Assembly: GCF_002354895.1 (NCBI RefSeq)
Contig: NZ_CP023439.1
Span: 3,906,001 to 3,970,000, forward strand
Source of the DNA: Thauera sp. K11
Lineage (GTDB): Bacteria; Pseudomonadota; Gammaproteobacteria; Burkholderiales; Rhodocyclaceae
Length of the DNA stretch: 64,000 nt
Direction of reading: 5' to 3'
Below the pieces are notes generated by a model. The model saw nothing but the letters and a program-made list of their open reading frames with translations, searched no databases and was not told the origin of the DNA. Every line of letters starts with the position of its first letter. Position 1 is the first letter of the stretch. The position numbers and the translations under genes were made by a program. This document shows, piece by piece, positions 38,172 through 47,223 of this stretch.

Positions 38172-39497
38172 TCAGGCGGCCAGCGCCGCCAGCGCCTCGC
38201 GCACCTGCACGGCCTGCGCGGCCTCGGCCAGTTCGCCGATGCGCGCCCCGTCCAGGTACACGCCGTCGCCGTCGATGTCGAACGGCGTGCCCTGCTTCAG
38301 CGCGGCGACGCAGCGCCCGGCCTCGCGCGGCGACTCGAAGCCCGCGCTCTGCACCAGCAGGCGGCCGTCGCCATCGACGAACTTGAAATAGAAGCGGCCG
38401 TCGGCCTCGCGGTACTGCTTGAATTGCGGCAGCGCGGCAGTCCTGGGCTTGTCGGCCGCCCCGGCGGTGAGCGCGGTGGCGAGGTTGCGCAGGCCGACCG
38501 CATGGCGCAGCTCGGCCATGAAGGGCGTGGCGATGGCGCGCGCCTTCGCCGCCCCTTCCTGCAGATGGCGCTCGATGCGTTCCGGCTCGGCGATCAGCGC
38601 CTCGTACTTCTCGCGCATCGGCGCCACCACGGCGTCGATGCGCTCGAACAGCGCCTGCTTGGCCTCGCCCCAGGCGATGCCGTCCTCGAAGGCGGTGCGC
38701 ATCGCCCGCGCCTCCTCGGCGCCGGCGAAAGCCTGGTAGAGCTGGAACAGCGCCGAACCCTCGGCATCCTTGGGCTCGCCGGGCGCCTTCGAGTCGGTGA
38801 CGATGGAAAAGATCAGCCGCTTGAGTTCGGCCGCCGGGGCGAACAGCGGAATGGTGTTGTCGTAGCTCTTGCTCATCTTGCGGCCGTCCAGGCCGGGCAG
38901 CGTCGCCACCGAGGCGTCGACCTCGGCCTCGGGCAGCACGAAATGCTCGCCGTACAGGTGATTGAAGCTCGCCGCCATGTCGCGCGCCATCTCGATGTGC
39001 TGGATCTGGTCGCGGCCCACCGGCACCTTGTGCGACTTGAACATCAGGATGTCGGCGGCCATCAGCACCGGATACATGAAAAGGCCCATGTTCACGCCGG
39101 CATCCGCGTCCTCCTGGGCGGCGACGTTCTTGTCCACCGCCGCCTTGTAGGCATGGGCGCGGTTGAGCAGGCCCTTGCCGGCCACGCAGGCGAGCAGCCA
39201 GGCGAGTTCGGGGATCCCGGGGATGTCGGACTGGCGGTAGAACCACACCCGCTCCGTGTCCAGCCCCGCCGCCAGCCAGGTGGCGGAGATCTCCAGCGTC
39301 GAGCGCTGCACCCGCGCCGGGTCGGTGGTCTTGATCAGCGCGTGGTAGTCGGCCAGGAAGTAGAAGCTCTCCACGCCCTGCTGGCGGCTGGCGGCGATCG
39401 CGGGGCGGATCGCGCCGGCGTAGTTGCCGAGGTGGGGCGTACCCGACGGGGTGATCCCGGTGAGGATGCGCTGGACGGACGGATGGCTGGCGGACAT
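38172..39497 (-). CDS. trpS: Tryptophanyl-tRNA synthetase TrpS
   Basis: A 441-residue class I synthetase with the HIGH-like TPSGTPHLGNYAGAIRPAIA, VPVGRDQIQHIEMARDMA and KMSKS in LDGRKMSKSYDNTIPLF. It charges tRNA-Trp. A C-terminal extension of about 80 residues (FKQYREADGRFYFKFVDGDG) goes beyond the usual 330-350-residue enzyme; it reads like a small appended domain. GGAGCG lies before the ATG at 39497. Confidence 0.95.
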   Translation of the reverse strand: MSASHPSVQRILTGITPSGTPHLGNYAGAIRPAIAASRQQGVESFYFLADYHALIKTTDPARVQRSTLEISATWLAAGLDTERVWFYRQSDIPGIPELAWLLACVAGKGLLNRAHAYKAAVDKNVAAQEDADAGVNMGLFMYPVLMAADILMFKSHKVPVGRDQIQHIEMARDMAASFNHLYGEHFVLPEAEVDASVATLPGLDGRKMSKSYDNTIPLFAPAAELKRLIFSIVTDSKAPGEPKDAEGSALFQLYQAFAGAEEARAMRTAFEDGIAWGEAKQALFERIDAVVAPMREKYEALIAEPERIERHLQEGAAKARAIATPFMAELRHAVGLRNLATALTAGAADKPRTAALPQFKQYREADGRFYFKFVDGDGRLLVQSAGFESPREAGRCVAALKQGTPFDIDGDGVYLDGARIGELAEAAQAVQVREALAALAA

Positions 39498-39772
39498 GGA
39501 TCGCTCCGGCGATGCGTTGGCACGGTGTGAAAGGGCGCAAGTGTAGCGCCTGGCGGGGCCGGCTGCAGACCGGATGCCGTCCGCGCCGGCGCGCCTCGGC
39601 CGCCGGCGATCGAATGGCGGGGACATTGCAGCGGCGCATTCCCGCCTCCGGCAGCGCCTGCGATGCTGCACTATCATTTGTGACAGGCGCTGCAACACGA
39701 CAACCATGATCCCGCACCGCCCCGCAGCGCGGCCACGTACGGGACGGCCGCCCTGTTTCGGGTGCCCCAGGC

Positions 39773-39979
39773 ATGAGCGATCACACCAAGCATGGAAGGC
39801 GATGCAGCGCGGACCGGCGCTCCGGCGTGGACCGCCGGCAGGTGGATGTCGGGCCGCGTTTCGGCGAACGCGAACGGCGGCGGCGACCCGATCCGCGCAA
39901 GCCGGAGGTGGAAGAAATCGCCCTGTCGGACGCGGAATGGGAGAAGGCTTTCGGCAAGCCGGACGGCGCACAGGACTGA
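39773..39979 (+). CDS. Small basic protein with DRRSGxDRR motif
   Basis: A 68-residue, highly charged protein with RCSADRRSGVDRRQVD and RFGERERRRRPD, ending in an acidic helix-like stretch (EVEEIALSDAEWEKAFG). Short proteins with repeated DRR motifs occur widely in proteobacteria without known function. The preceding gap 39498-39772 shows no other gene. Confidence 0.5.
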   Translation: MSDHTKHGRRCSADRRSGVDRRQVDVGPRFGERERRRRPDPRKPEVEEIALSDAEWEKAFGKPDGAQD

Positions 39980-40084
39980 GCGGGCATGCACGGGGCGGCC
40001 CGCGCGGACCCGCTTACACGCTACCATTGCGGCCGCGCCGCCCGCCGCCGGCGGGCGCCTTTCGCCATTCGACCCGACTTCGCC

Positions 40085-40681
40085 GTGAACCGTCCGTTCT
40101 CCGACCGCCCCCCCGCGCCGACCATCACCGTCGCCCTCTGCCCCCACCCCACCAGCCCGGCCACCACGGTGCGCGGCATCCGGCTCTCGGCCCGCAGCCT
40201 GGAGGACGGCAGTTTCGCGTTTGCCTTCCGTCTGGAGGGCGAGGTGGCGGGATTGTGGATTCCCGCGCCGCAGCCGCCCGGCCCCGCAGACGATCTGTGG
40301 AAGCACACCTGCTTCGAGGTGTTCGTCGGGGAACCCGGCGAGGAGGCGTACCGCGAGTTCAACTTTTCGCCGTCCGGGCAGTGGGCTGCCTACGCCTTCG
40401 GCGCCTGCCGCGTGCGCGACGCGGCGAACGATCCGCACGTCGCGCCGCAGATCGTGTTCCAGCGGGAGGACGATGCGCTCGGCCTGGACGTGGTGCTGCC
40501 GGCGGCCGCCCTGCCCGCCTGCGCGCCGGGCACCAGCCTGCCGGTCGGCGTGGCGGCAGTGCTCGAGACTGCCGGCGGCGGACTCGCCTACTGGGCCTTG
40601 CACCATGCGGCGCCGATGCCCGATTTCCACCAGCGCGCCAGCTTTGCGATGGTGCTGACCACGCCGCCGGCAAAGGGCTGA
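40085..40681 (+). CDS. DOMON-like domain protein
   Basis: About 198 residues forming a beta-sandwich-like protein: DDLWKHTCFEVFVGEPGEEAYREFNFSPSGQWAAYAF (in parts) and the C-terminal ALHHAAPMPDFHQRASFAMVL. These match proteins annotated as DOMON-like, whose fold often binds heme or sugar. No signal peptide is obvious. The GTG at 40085 is chosen because conserved sequence begins soon after; no good ribosome site is seen. It lies 6 bp before namZ, so the two are likely cotranscribed. Confidence 0.65.
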   Translation: MNRPFSDRPPAPTITVALCPHPTSPATTVRGIRLSARSLEDGSFAFAFRLEGEVAGLWIPAPQPPGPADDLWKHTCFEVFVGEPGEEAYREFNFSPSGQWAAYAFGACRVRDAANDPHVAPQIVFQREDDALGLDVVLPAAALPACAPGTSLPVGVAAVLETAGGGLAYWALHHAAPMPDFHQRASFAMVLTTPPAKG

Positions 40682-40687
40682 ACGGCC

Positions 40688-41908
40688 ATGCCCGCGCCGC
40701 TCGAATCCGGCCTCGACCGCCTGCTGGACGACGCCGCGCTGCGCCGCCCGCTCGCCGGCCGCCGCGTCGCGCTGCTCGCCCATCCGGCCTCGGTCACCCG
40801 CGGCCTGACGCATTCGCTCGACGCCCTTGCGGCGCTGCCCGACATCCGCCTGTCGGCCGCCTTCGGCCCGCAGCACGGCCTGCGCGGCGACAAGCAGGAC
40901 AACATGGTGGAGTCGCCCGACTTCGTCGATCCGCTGCACCGCATCCCGGTGTTCAGCCTGTACGGCGAAGTGCGGCGCCCCACCGCGGCGATGATGGACA
41001 GCTTCGACGTGCTGCTGGTCGACCTGCAGGATCTCGGCTGCCGCATCTATACCTTCATCACCACGCTGCGCTACGTGCTGGAAGAAGCGGCGAGGCACGG
41101 CAAGGCGGTGTGGGTGCTCGACCGCCCCAACCCGGCCGGCCGGCCGGTGGAAGGCACGACGCTGCGCCCGGGCTGGGAAAGCTTCGTCGGCGCCGGCCCG
41201 CTGCCGATGCGCCACGGCCTCACCATGGGCGAACTGGCGCGCTGGTTCGTCGCCACGCTGAAGCTCGACGTCGATTGCCAGGTCGTCGCGATGCGGGGCT
41301 GGCAGCCCGATGCCGCGCCGGGCTGCGGCTGGCCGCTGGGCGAGCGTAGCTGGATCAACCCCAGCCCCAACGCACCCAACCTGTCGATGGCGCGCTGCTA
41401 CGCCGGCACCGTGATGCTGGAAGGCACGACGCTCTCCGAGGGCCGCGGCACCACCCGCCCGCTGGAGCTGTTCGGCGCACCCGACCTCGACGCCCGCGCC
41501 GTCATCGCCGAGATGCGCCGCCTGGCGCCGGACTGGCTTGCCGGCTGCGTGCTGCGCGACTGCTGGTTCGAGCCCACCTTCCACAAGCACGCCGGCAAGC
41601 TGTGCAACGGCGTGCAGATCCACGTCGAGGACCCGGCGCACTACGACCACGCCGCCTTCCGCCCGTGGCGGCTGCAGGCGCTCGCCTTCAAGGCCATCCG
41701 CAGGCTGCATCCCGCCTACCCGCTGTGGCGCGACTTCCCGTACGAGTACGAGCGCGGCCGGCTGGCGATCGACCTGATCAACGGTTCGCCGCTGCTGCGC
41801 GAATGGGTGGACGACGATTCCGCCCCGCCGGCCGGGCTCGACCGGCCCGCCGCGGCCGACGAAGCGGCCTGGTGCGACGAGCGCCGGCCTTTCCTGCTCT
41901 ACCCGTAA
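40688..41908 (+). CDS. DUF1343/NamZ-family exo-beta-N-acetylmuramidase-like protein
   Basis: A 406-residue protein with the DUF1343 signatures AFGPQHGLRGDKQDNMVES, PVFSLYGEVRRPTAAMMD, LLVDLQDLGCRIYTFITTL, VLDRPNPAGRPVEGTTL and TLSEGRGTTRPLELFGAP. The founding enzyme NamZ cleaves terminal MurNAc from peptidoglycan fragments (GH171). This copy shows no signal peptide, so it would act in cytoplasmic muropeptide recycling if active. It may be cotranscribed with the upstream DOMON-like gene. Confidence 0.85.
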   Translation: MPAPLESGLDRLLDDAALRRPLAGRRVALLAHPASVTRGLTHSLDALAALPDIRLSAAFGPQHGLRGDKQDNMVESPDFVDPLHRIPVFSLYGEVRRPTAAMMDSFDVLLVDLQDLGCRIYTFITTLRYVLEEAARHGKAVWVLDRPNPAGRPVEGTTLRPGWESFVGAGPLPMRHGLTMGELARWFVATLKLDVDCQVVAMRGWQPDAAPGCGWPLGERSWINPSPNAPNLSMARCYAGTVMLEGTTLSEGRGTTRPLELFGAPDLDARAVIAEMRRLAPDWLAGCVLRDCWFEPTFHKHAGKLCNGVQIHVEDPAHYDHAAFRPWRLQALAFKAIRRLHPAYPLWRDFPYEYERGRLAIDLINGSPLLREWVDDDSAPPAGLDRPAAADEAAWCDERRPFLLYP

Positions 41909-41978
41909 GGGAGTACAACGCAGCTTCCCGCCGCCTGCGCCCGTTCCGACGCCTGCGCCATTCCGCCCGAGGCCACCG

Positions 41979-42923
41979 ATGAGCAGACACGCCCTCCAGA
42001 TCTTCGCCTGCAACGCCAGCCGCGACCTTGCCACCGAAATCTGCGCCCGCCTCGGACGGCGGCTCGGCCGGCTCGACATCTCGCGCTTTTCCAACGACAA
42101 CCTGCGCGTGCAGATCGGCGACAACGTGCGCGAGCGCGACGTCTATGTGGTGCAGTCCTTCACCGAACCGGTGAGCGACCACATCATGGAGCTGCTGATC
42201 ACGCTCGACGCGCTGCGCAGCGCCTCGGCCCAGCGCATCACGGCGGTGATTCCCTACTATTCCTACGCGCGCTCGGACAAGAAGGATGCGCCGCGCATCT
42301 CGATCACCGGCCGGCTCATCGCCGACATGCTCAAGACCGCCGGCGCGCACCGCGTGCTGACGATGGACCTGCACGCCGACCAGGTGCATGGCTTCTTCAG
42401 CGTGCCGGTAGACCACCTCACCGCCATTCCGTCGATCGCCGAGCATTTCTGCAACAACTACGACATCAGCAACATGGTCGCGGTGGCCACCGACGCCGGC
42501 GGCGCCAAGCGCGTCGGCCGCTTCTCGGAGCGGCTGGGCATCCCGATGGCGATCATCGACAAGCGCCGCACCAGCGACACCGCGGTGAAGCACGGCGACG
42601 TCGTCGGCGACGTGGCCGGCCGCGACGCGGTGATCTTCGACGACGAGATCTCCACCGCCGGCACCCTGGTGTCGTCGGCCGCCACGCTGAGGGCGGCCGG
42701 CGCGCGCAGCGTGCATGCGGGCGCCACCCACGGCGTGCTGTGCGGCCCGGCGATCGAGCGCCTGCGCAACGCCGGCATCGACTCCCTCGTCGTCACCAAC
42801 ACGGTGCATCTGCCGCCGGACAAGCGCCTCGACAGGATCGCCGTGCTCAGCGTGGCGCCGCTGTTCGCCGCGGCGATCGAGCGCATCCACAGCGGCGAGA
42901 GCGTGGGCGCGCTGTTCGAATAG
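41979..42923 (+). CDS. prs: Ribose-phosphate pyrophosphokinase paralogue
   Basis: A 314-residue PRPP synthetase: IPYYSYARSDKKDAPRISIT (flexible ATP loop), DLHADQVHGFFSVPVDHLTA, VAVATDAGGAKR and the PRPP loop VIFDDEISTAGTLVSSA. The loop differs from the usual class I forms (YARQDRK..., DDMIDTAGT), so this is probably a second, divergent Prs rather than the housekeeping copy. The gene follows namZ by 70 bp in the same direction. Confidence 0.85.
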   Translation: MSRHALQIFACNASRDLATEICARLGRRLGRLDISRFSNDNLRVQIGDNVRERDVYVVQSFTEPVSDHIMELLITLDALRSASAQRITAVIPYYSYARSDKKDAPRISITGRLIADMLKTAGAHRVLTMDLHADQVHGFFSVPVDHLTAIPSIAEHFCNNYDISNMVAVATDAGGAKRVGRFSERLGIPMAIIDKRRTSDTAVKHGDVVGDVAGRDAVIFDDEISTAGTLVSSAATLRAAGARSVHAGATHGVLCGPAIERLRNAGIDSLVVTNTVHLPPDKRLDRIAVLSVAPLFAAAIERIHSGESVGALFE

Positions 42924-42941
42924 GTCTGCCGCGGCGCACGC

Positions 42942-43853
42942 TCAGTTGAGGATGAACGCCGCGTCGGGCTGCGGCGCCGGGGCCGGCGTCTCGCCCAGCA
43001 GTTCGCGCAGGCTGGCTTCGATCCCGGCGACGATCGCATCGAGCGCCAGATCGTTGGGCATCGTGCCGAACGGCTCCTCGATCTCGTCGCTGAGCGCTTC
43101 CAGCGCGAAGAAGGTGTAGGACACGAAGCCCACCACCAGCGGCGTCATCCAGCCGATCGTGTCCACCAGGCCGAACGGCAGCATCATGCAGTAGAGGTAG
43201 GAGCTGCGATGCAGGATCACCGTGTAGGTGAAGGGCAGCGGCGTGTTGGCGATGCGCTCGCAGCCGCCGAGCGCGGCGGACAGCTCGTCTACCGACCGCT
43301 CCATGTGCTGCGCCAGCATCGGCGACAGGTGCCCCGCCTCGCGCACGCCCTGCAGCCACTGCCCCAGCCACAGCAGGATCAGCGCCGGGGCGCAGCGCGC
43401 CGCCTGCACGCGCGCGACCGTTTCCGCCGGCAGCAGACCCTCCAGCCCCTCCTGCCGCGGCCGGCCGCGAAACTGGTTGCGCATCGCCATCGCGAAGGCG
43501 ATCAGCCCCAGCACGAAGGGCCGCGCATCGACGCCGCCGCCGGTGAGCGTCAGCGCGTGCCGCGCCAGGTTGCGCCCCTCGATGAGCACCGTGCCCCACA
43601 GCCTGCGCGCCTCCCAGTAGCGGTCGTAGCTCGCGTTGATGCGAAAGCCGAGGAAGATCGCCAGCGCCACCCCCATCAGCGAGAACGGCGCCGAAGTCAG
43701 CGTCACCTTCCAGTGGAACAGTTGCCCGTGCACGACCACCACCGCGCAGGACAGCAGCAGCACGAAGATCTGCTGCGACAGGATGCGCGGCAGCAGCGAG
43801 CCGCGGCGGACGAACAGAAGGTGGATCCAGTGCGGGCGGGGGCGGATGATCAC
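42942..43853 (-). CDS. Bestrophin-family (YneE) chloride-channel-like membrane protein
   Basis: A 303-residue protein with about four transmembrane helices. It contains FSLMGVALAIFLGFRINASYDRYWEARRLWG (in parts), HRSSYLYCMMLPFGLVDTIGWM and YTFFALEALSDEIEEPFG, all hallmarks of bacterial bestrophins, which form pentameric anion or cation channels. The GTG at 43853 begins the conserved IIRPRPHWIHLLF. It is convergent with prs, 18 bp away. Confidence 0.87.
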   Translation of the reverse strand: MIIRPRPHWIHLLFVRRGSLLPRILSQQIFVLLLSCAVVVVHGQLFHWKVTLTSAPFSLMGVALAIFLGFRINASYDRYWEARRLWGTVLIEGRNLARHALTLTGGGVDARPFVLGLIAFAMAMRNQFRGRPRQEGLEGLLPAETVARVQAARCAPALILLWLGQWLQGVREAGHLSPMLAQHMERSVDELSAALGGCERIANTPLPFTYTVILHRSSYLYCMMLPFGLVDTIGWMTPLVVGFVSYTFFALEALSDEIEEPFGTMPNDLALDAIVAGIEASLRELLGETPAPAPQPDAAFILN

Positions 43854-44164
43854 GGGCGGACGCGGGGCAGGCCGGAAAGGCGTGAATTCTGACAGCTTCT
43901 GCGCCGCAGCGAGACGATGTTCGCGACATCCGCCGGCAGCGCGCGCGAACGGACGGAGCGGCTGCCGGGCGCAACGGAAAGCGCCGTTTGCGCACCTGCA
44001 CAAGAGACAAAGCCATCGGCTGCGCCTAGAATGCATTCGTCCGGTTGCATCAACGGCTCATAACAATAATTCGCCCTCGCGGCGGGTCCGTCGATGCCGT
44101 GGTTTGCCCGCCCGGGAGACAGTCGGCACGCCCCGGATTCCGTTGCAACTTTCGGAGACCCCGC

Positions 44165-46222
44165 GTGAAATCCAAAATAGTGTGGTTGCTCGTCGCCCTG
44201 GTGGGGGCGGCCGGCTTTGCCATGCTCGCCCTCAGCCGTGGCGAACATGTGAATGCAGTGTGGCTGGTGCTGGCGGCAGTGTCCTGCTACGCCATTTCCT
44301 ATCGTTTCTACAGCAAGTTCATCGCCGAGAAGGTATTCGAGCTGGACGACCGGCGCATGACGCCGGCCGAACGCTACAACGACGGCCTGGACTACGTGCC
44401 GACCAACAAGTGGGTGCTGTTCGGCCACCACTTCGCCGCCATCGCCGGCGCCGGCCCGCTGGTCGGCCCCATCCTGGCGGCGCAGATGGGCTTCCTGCCC
44501 GGCACGATCTGGATCCTCGTCGGCGTCATGCTCGCCGGCGCGGTGCAGGACTTCCTCGTGCTGTTCATCTCCACGCGGCGCAACGGCCGCTCGCTGGGCG
44601 AGATGGCCAAGCAGGAACTGGGGCCCTTCGCCGGCGTGGTCGTGATGCTGGGTGCCCTGGCGGTGATGGTCATCATCCTGTCGGCGCTGGCGCTGATCGT
44701 GGTGAAGGCGCTGGCGGAGAGCCCATGGGGCACCTTCACCATCGCGATGACGATCCCGATCGCGCTGTTCATGGGCATCTACATGCGCTTCATCCGCCCG
44801 GGGCGCATCGCCGAGATCTCGGTGATCGGCTTCGTGCTGATGATGGCCGCCATCGTGTTCGGCGAAGACATCGCCAGGAGCGAATACTGGGGCCCCCTGT
44901 TCACGCTGACCGGCCCGCAGCTCACGCTGGCGCTGGTCATCTACGGCTTCATCGCCTCGGTGCTGCCGGTCTGGCTGCTGCTGGCGCCGCGCGACTACCT
45001 TTCCACCTTCCTCAAGCTCGGCGTCATCGTCGGCCTGGCGATCGGCATCGTCATCGTCCTGCCCGACCTGAAGATGCCCGCGGTATCGCGCTTCATCGAC
45101 GGCACCGGCCCGGTGTTTTCGGGCAGCCTGTTCCCCTTCCTGTTCATCACCATCGCCTGCGGCGCATGCTCGGGCTTCCACGCCCTGGTCTCCTCCGGCA
45201 CCACGCCCAAGCTGGTGGAGCGCGAAAGCCAGATGCGCATGATCGGCTACGGCGGCATGCTGGGCGAGTCGCTGGTGGCGATCATGGCGCTGATCTGCGC
45301 GACCATCCTCGACCCCGGCGTCTACTTCGCGCTGAACTCGCCCGCCGCGGTGATCGGCACGACGGTGGAGTCGGCCGCGACGGTCATCAACGGCTGGGGC
45401 TTCGTCGTCACCCCCGAGATACTGACGCAGATGGCCAGGGACGTCGGCGAGCACACCATCCTGTCGCGTGCGGGCGGTGCGCCGACCTTCGCGGTGGGCA
45501 TGGCGGTGATCGTCACCGACATCTTCAACAGCAAGGCGATGATGGCCTTCTGGTACCACTTCGCGATCCTGTTCGAGGCGCTGTTCATCCTCACCGCGGT
45601 CGACGCCGGCACGCGCGCCTGCCGCTTCATGGTGCAGGACCTGGCCGGCATCGTCATCCCCGGCCTGCACCAGACGCGCAGCCTGGTCGGCAACCTGATC
45701 GGCACCTCGCTCGCGGTCGCGGGCTGGGGCTACTTCGTCTATCAGGGCGTCACCGACCCGCTCGGCGGCATCAACACGCTGTGGCCGCTGTTCGGCATCG
45801 GCAACCAGATGCTGGCTTCGATGGCGCTGATCCTCGGGACCGTGGTGCTCTTCAAGATGAAGAAGGAGCGCTATGCCTGGGTCACCCTGGTGCCGACCAC
45901 CTGGCTCTTCATCACCTCGATGAGCGCCGGCTGGCAGAAGATCTTCAGCGACAACCCGAAGATCGGCTTCCTCGCCCTGGCAAACAGGTTCAACGAGGCC
46001 GCCGCACAGGGCACCGTGCTGGCGCCGGCAAAATCCATCGAAGAGATGAGCCGCGTCGCCTTCAACAACCAGATCAATGCGGCGCTGTGCGGCTTCTTCA
46101 TGATCGTCGCGGTGACGATGGTGATCGCCGCCTTCGGCGTGATCCGCAAGGCCCTGGCCAGCCGTACGCCGACCGCGATGGAGGCGCCGGTGACATACCG
46201 CCCGGCGGTCGCCAATGCTTGA
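44165..46222 (+). CDS. cstA: Carbon starvation protein CstA-family (pyruvate/peptide transporter)
   Basis: A 685-residue polytopic membrane protein: RYNDGLDYVPTNKWVLFGHHFAAIAGAGPLVGPILAAQMG (in parts), ACSGFHALVSSGTTPK and NTLWPLFGIGNQMLA. These are constant in CstA/BtsT. E. coli relatives import pyruvate or peptides on carbon limitation. The start is a GTG at 44165 after CGGAGACC. It overlaps the downstream YbdD-type gene by 8 bp, the usual cstA-ybdD pairing. In the 311-bp upstream gap no promoter could be fixed. Confidence 0.92.
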   Translation: MKSKIVWLLVALVGAAGFAMLALSRGEHVNAVWLVLAAVSCYAISYRFYSKFIAEKVFELDDRRMTPAERYNDGLDYVPTNKWVLFGHHFAAIAGAGPLVGPILAAQMGFLPGTIWILVGVMLAGAVQDFLVLFISTRRNGRSLGEMAKQELGPFAGVVVMLGALAVMVIILSALALIVVKALAESPWGTFTIAMTIPIALFMGIYMRFIRPGRIAEISVIGFVLMMAAIVFGEDIARSEYWGPLFTLTGPQLTLALVIYGFIASVLPVWLLLAPRDYLSTFLKLGVIVGLAIGIVIVLPDLKMPAVSRFIDGTGPVFSGSLFPFLFITIACGACSGFHALVSSGTTPKLVERESQMRMIGYGGMLGESLVAIMALICATILDPGVYFALNSPAAVIGTTVESAATVINGWGFVVTPEILTQMARDVGEHTILSRAGGAPTFAVGMAVIVTDIFNSKAMMAFWYHFAILFEALFILTAVDAGTRACRFMVQDLAGIVIPGLHQTRSLVGNLIGTSLAVAGWGYFVYQGVTDPLGGINTLWPLFGIGNQMLASMALILGTVVLFKMKKERYAWVTLVPTTWLFITSMSAGWQKIFSDNPKIGFLALANRFNEAAAQGTVLAPAKSIEEMSRVAFNNQINAALCGFFMIVAVTMVIAAFGVIRKALASRTPTAMEAPVTYRPAVANA

Positions 46223-46601
46223 CCTCTCCTGCCTCACCGGACGCAGCAAGGCCGGCGCCGCCATGGCGCCGGCCGCGGCGGAGGCCGGGCTCGACGACGC
46301 CTACGCGCGCTACGTGGCCGAGACGCGCGCGCGGCAGGCGGACGCGGTGCCCATGTCGGAGGCCGAGTTCGAACGCTACAGCCTGGGATCGAACTGGCTC
46401 ACCGGCCTGCGCGACGTGGCAAAGAAGGTGGTGCAGACCTGCCGCCTGGTGATCGGCATCCACGACTACGAGTACTACCTCGACCACATGCGCTCGCGCC
46501 ACCCCGAGGCCACGCCCTTTACGCGCGAGGAGTTCTACCGCTACTGCCTGGAAGCGCGCTTCCCCAGTGCCGAACGCAGCGGCAGCCGCTGCCCCTGCTG
46601 A
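46215..46601 (+). CDS. YbdD/YjiX-family small protein (DUF466)
   Basis: A 128-residue protein whose core LRDVAKKVVQTCRLVIGIHDYEYYLDHMRSRHPEATPFTREEFYRYCLEARF (in parts) is the YbdD/YjiX signature. These small proteins are encoded next to CstA or BtsT and are thought to assist the transporter. The roughly 55-residue N-terminal extension (DDAYARYVAETRARQADAVP) is longer than in E. coli YbdD (about 65 residues). Its ATG lies within the cstA end. Confidence 0.85.
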   Translation: MLDLSCLTGRSKAGAAMAPAAAEAGLDDAYARYVAETRARQADAVPMSEAEFERYSLGSNWLTGLRDVAKKVVQTCRLVIGIHDYEYYLDHMRSRHPEATPFTREEFYRYCLEARFPSAERSGSRCPC

Positions 46602-46628
46602 GCGCGGACGGCAGCGCCACGAAAAGAA

Positions 46629-46661
46629 CGGCGGCCGGGAAATCCCGGCCGCCGTTTTCTT
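46629..46661. terminator. Bidirectional intrinsic terminator
   Basis: CGGCGGCCGGGA pairs with TCCCGGCCGCCG around an AA-centred loop and is followed by TTTTCTT. On the other strand the stem is followed by TTCTTTTC (from GAAAAGAA at 46621-46628). It ends both the rightward cstA-ybdD unit and the leftward thioredoxin gene. Confidence 0.9.
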
Positions 46662-46695
46662 GACCGGTACGGACGGGCCGCCCGTACCGCGCGCC

Positions 46696-47064
46696 TCACT
46701 GCTGCTGTTGCTGCGCGGCGATGTCGGCGCGCACCGCATCCATGTCGAGCGAACGCACCCCTTCGATGACCTGGTTCAGCGCATTCGCCGGCAGCGCGCC
46801 GGACTCCCGGAACACCATGATGCCCTCGCGGATCGCCGCGATCGTCGGGATGGAACGGATCTGGAACGTGGCGGCCAGTTCCTGCTGCGCCTCGGTGTCG
46901 ATCTTGCCGAACACGATGTCCGGATTGGCATCGGCGGCGGCCTCGTAGGCCGGCGCGAAATTCCGGCAAGGGCCGCACCAGGCGGCCCAGAAATCGAGGA
47001 AGACGATGTCGTTCCTGCCGATGACGTCGTTGAAATTCTCTGCAGTGATCTCGACGCTGCCCAT
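46696..47064 (-). CDS. Thioredoxin-family protein
   Basis: A 122-residue cytoplasmic thioredoxin fold with the active site FWAAWCGPCRNF and the cis-Pro segment IRSIPTIAAIREG. The end is Gln-rich (AAQQQQQ). It reduces protein disulphides; the sequence diverges enough from housekeeping TrxA that it is likely a secondary thioredoxin. It is monocistronic, ending at the shared terminator. Confidence 0.9.
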   Translation of the reverse strand: MGSVEITAENFNDVIGRNDIVFLDFWAAWCGPCRNFAPAYEAAADANPDIVFGKIDTEAQQELAATFQIRSIPTIAAIREGIMVFRESGALPANALNQVIEGVRSLDMDAVRADIAAQQQQQ

Positions 47065-47223
47065 GTCCGTGCTCCGGTTTGAGGTCAGCCGGCAGCTTAC
47101 CCCAATGCACACGCCCTCGCCGGCATCGCACGGCGACTGCGCGCCCTGCGGCAGGGATCCGCGGTTTCCTCTTCCCAGGCCGGACCGTCGCGCGTGCGGC
47201 GGTTCCCATATTCGGCAACCGGG

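Noticed and set aside
34786..38391. A 1,201-codon rightward ORF
   Set aside because: It is antisense to the PBP and trpS genes, which have clear motifs. Long antisense frames are common in high-GC genes with strong third-position bias. Its protein is His/Arg/Gly-rich without any motif.
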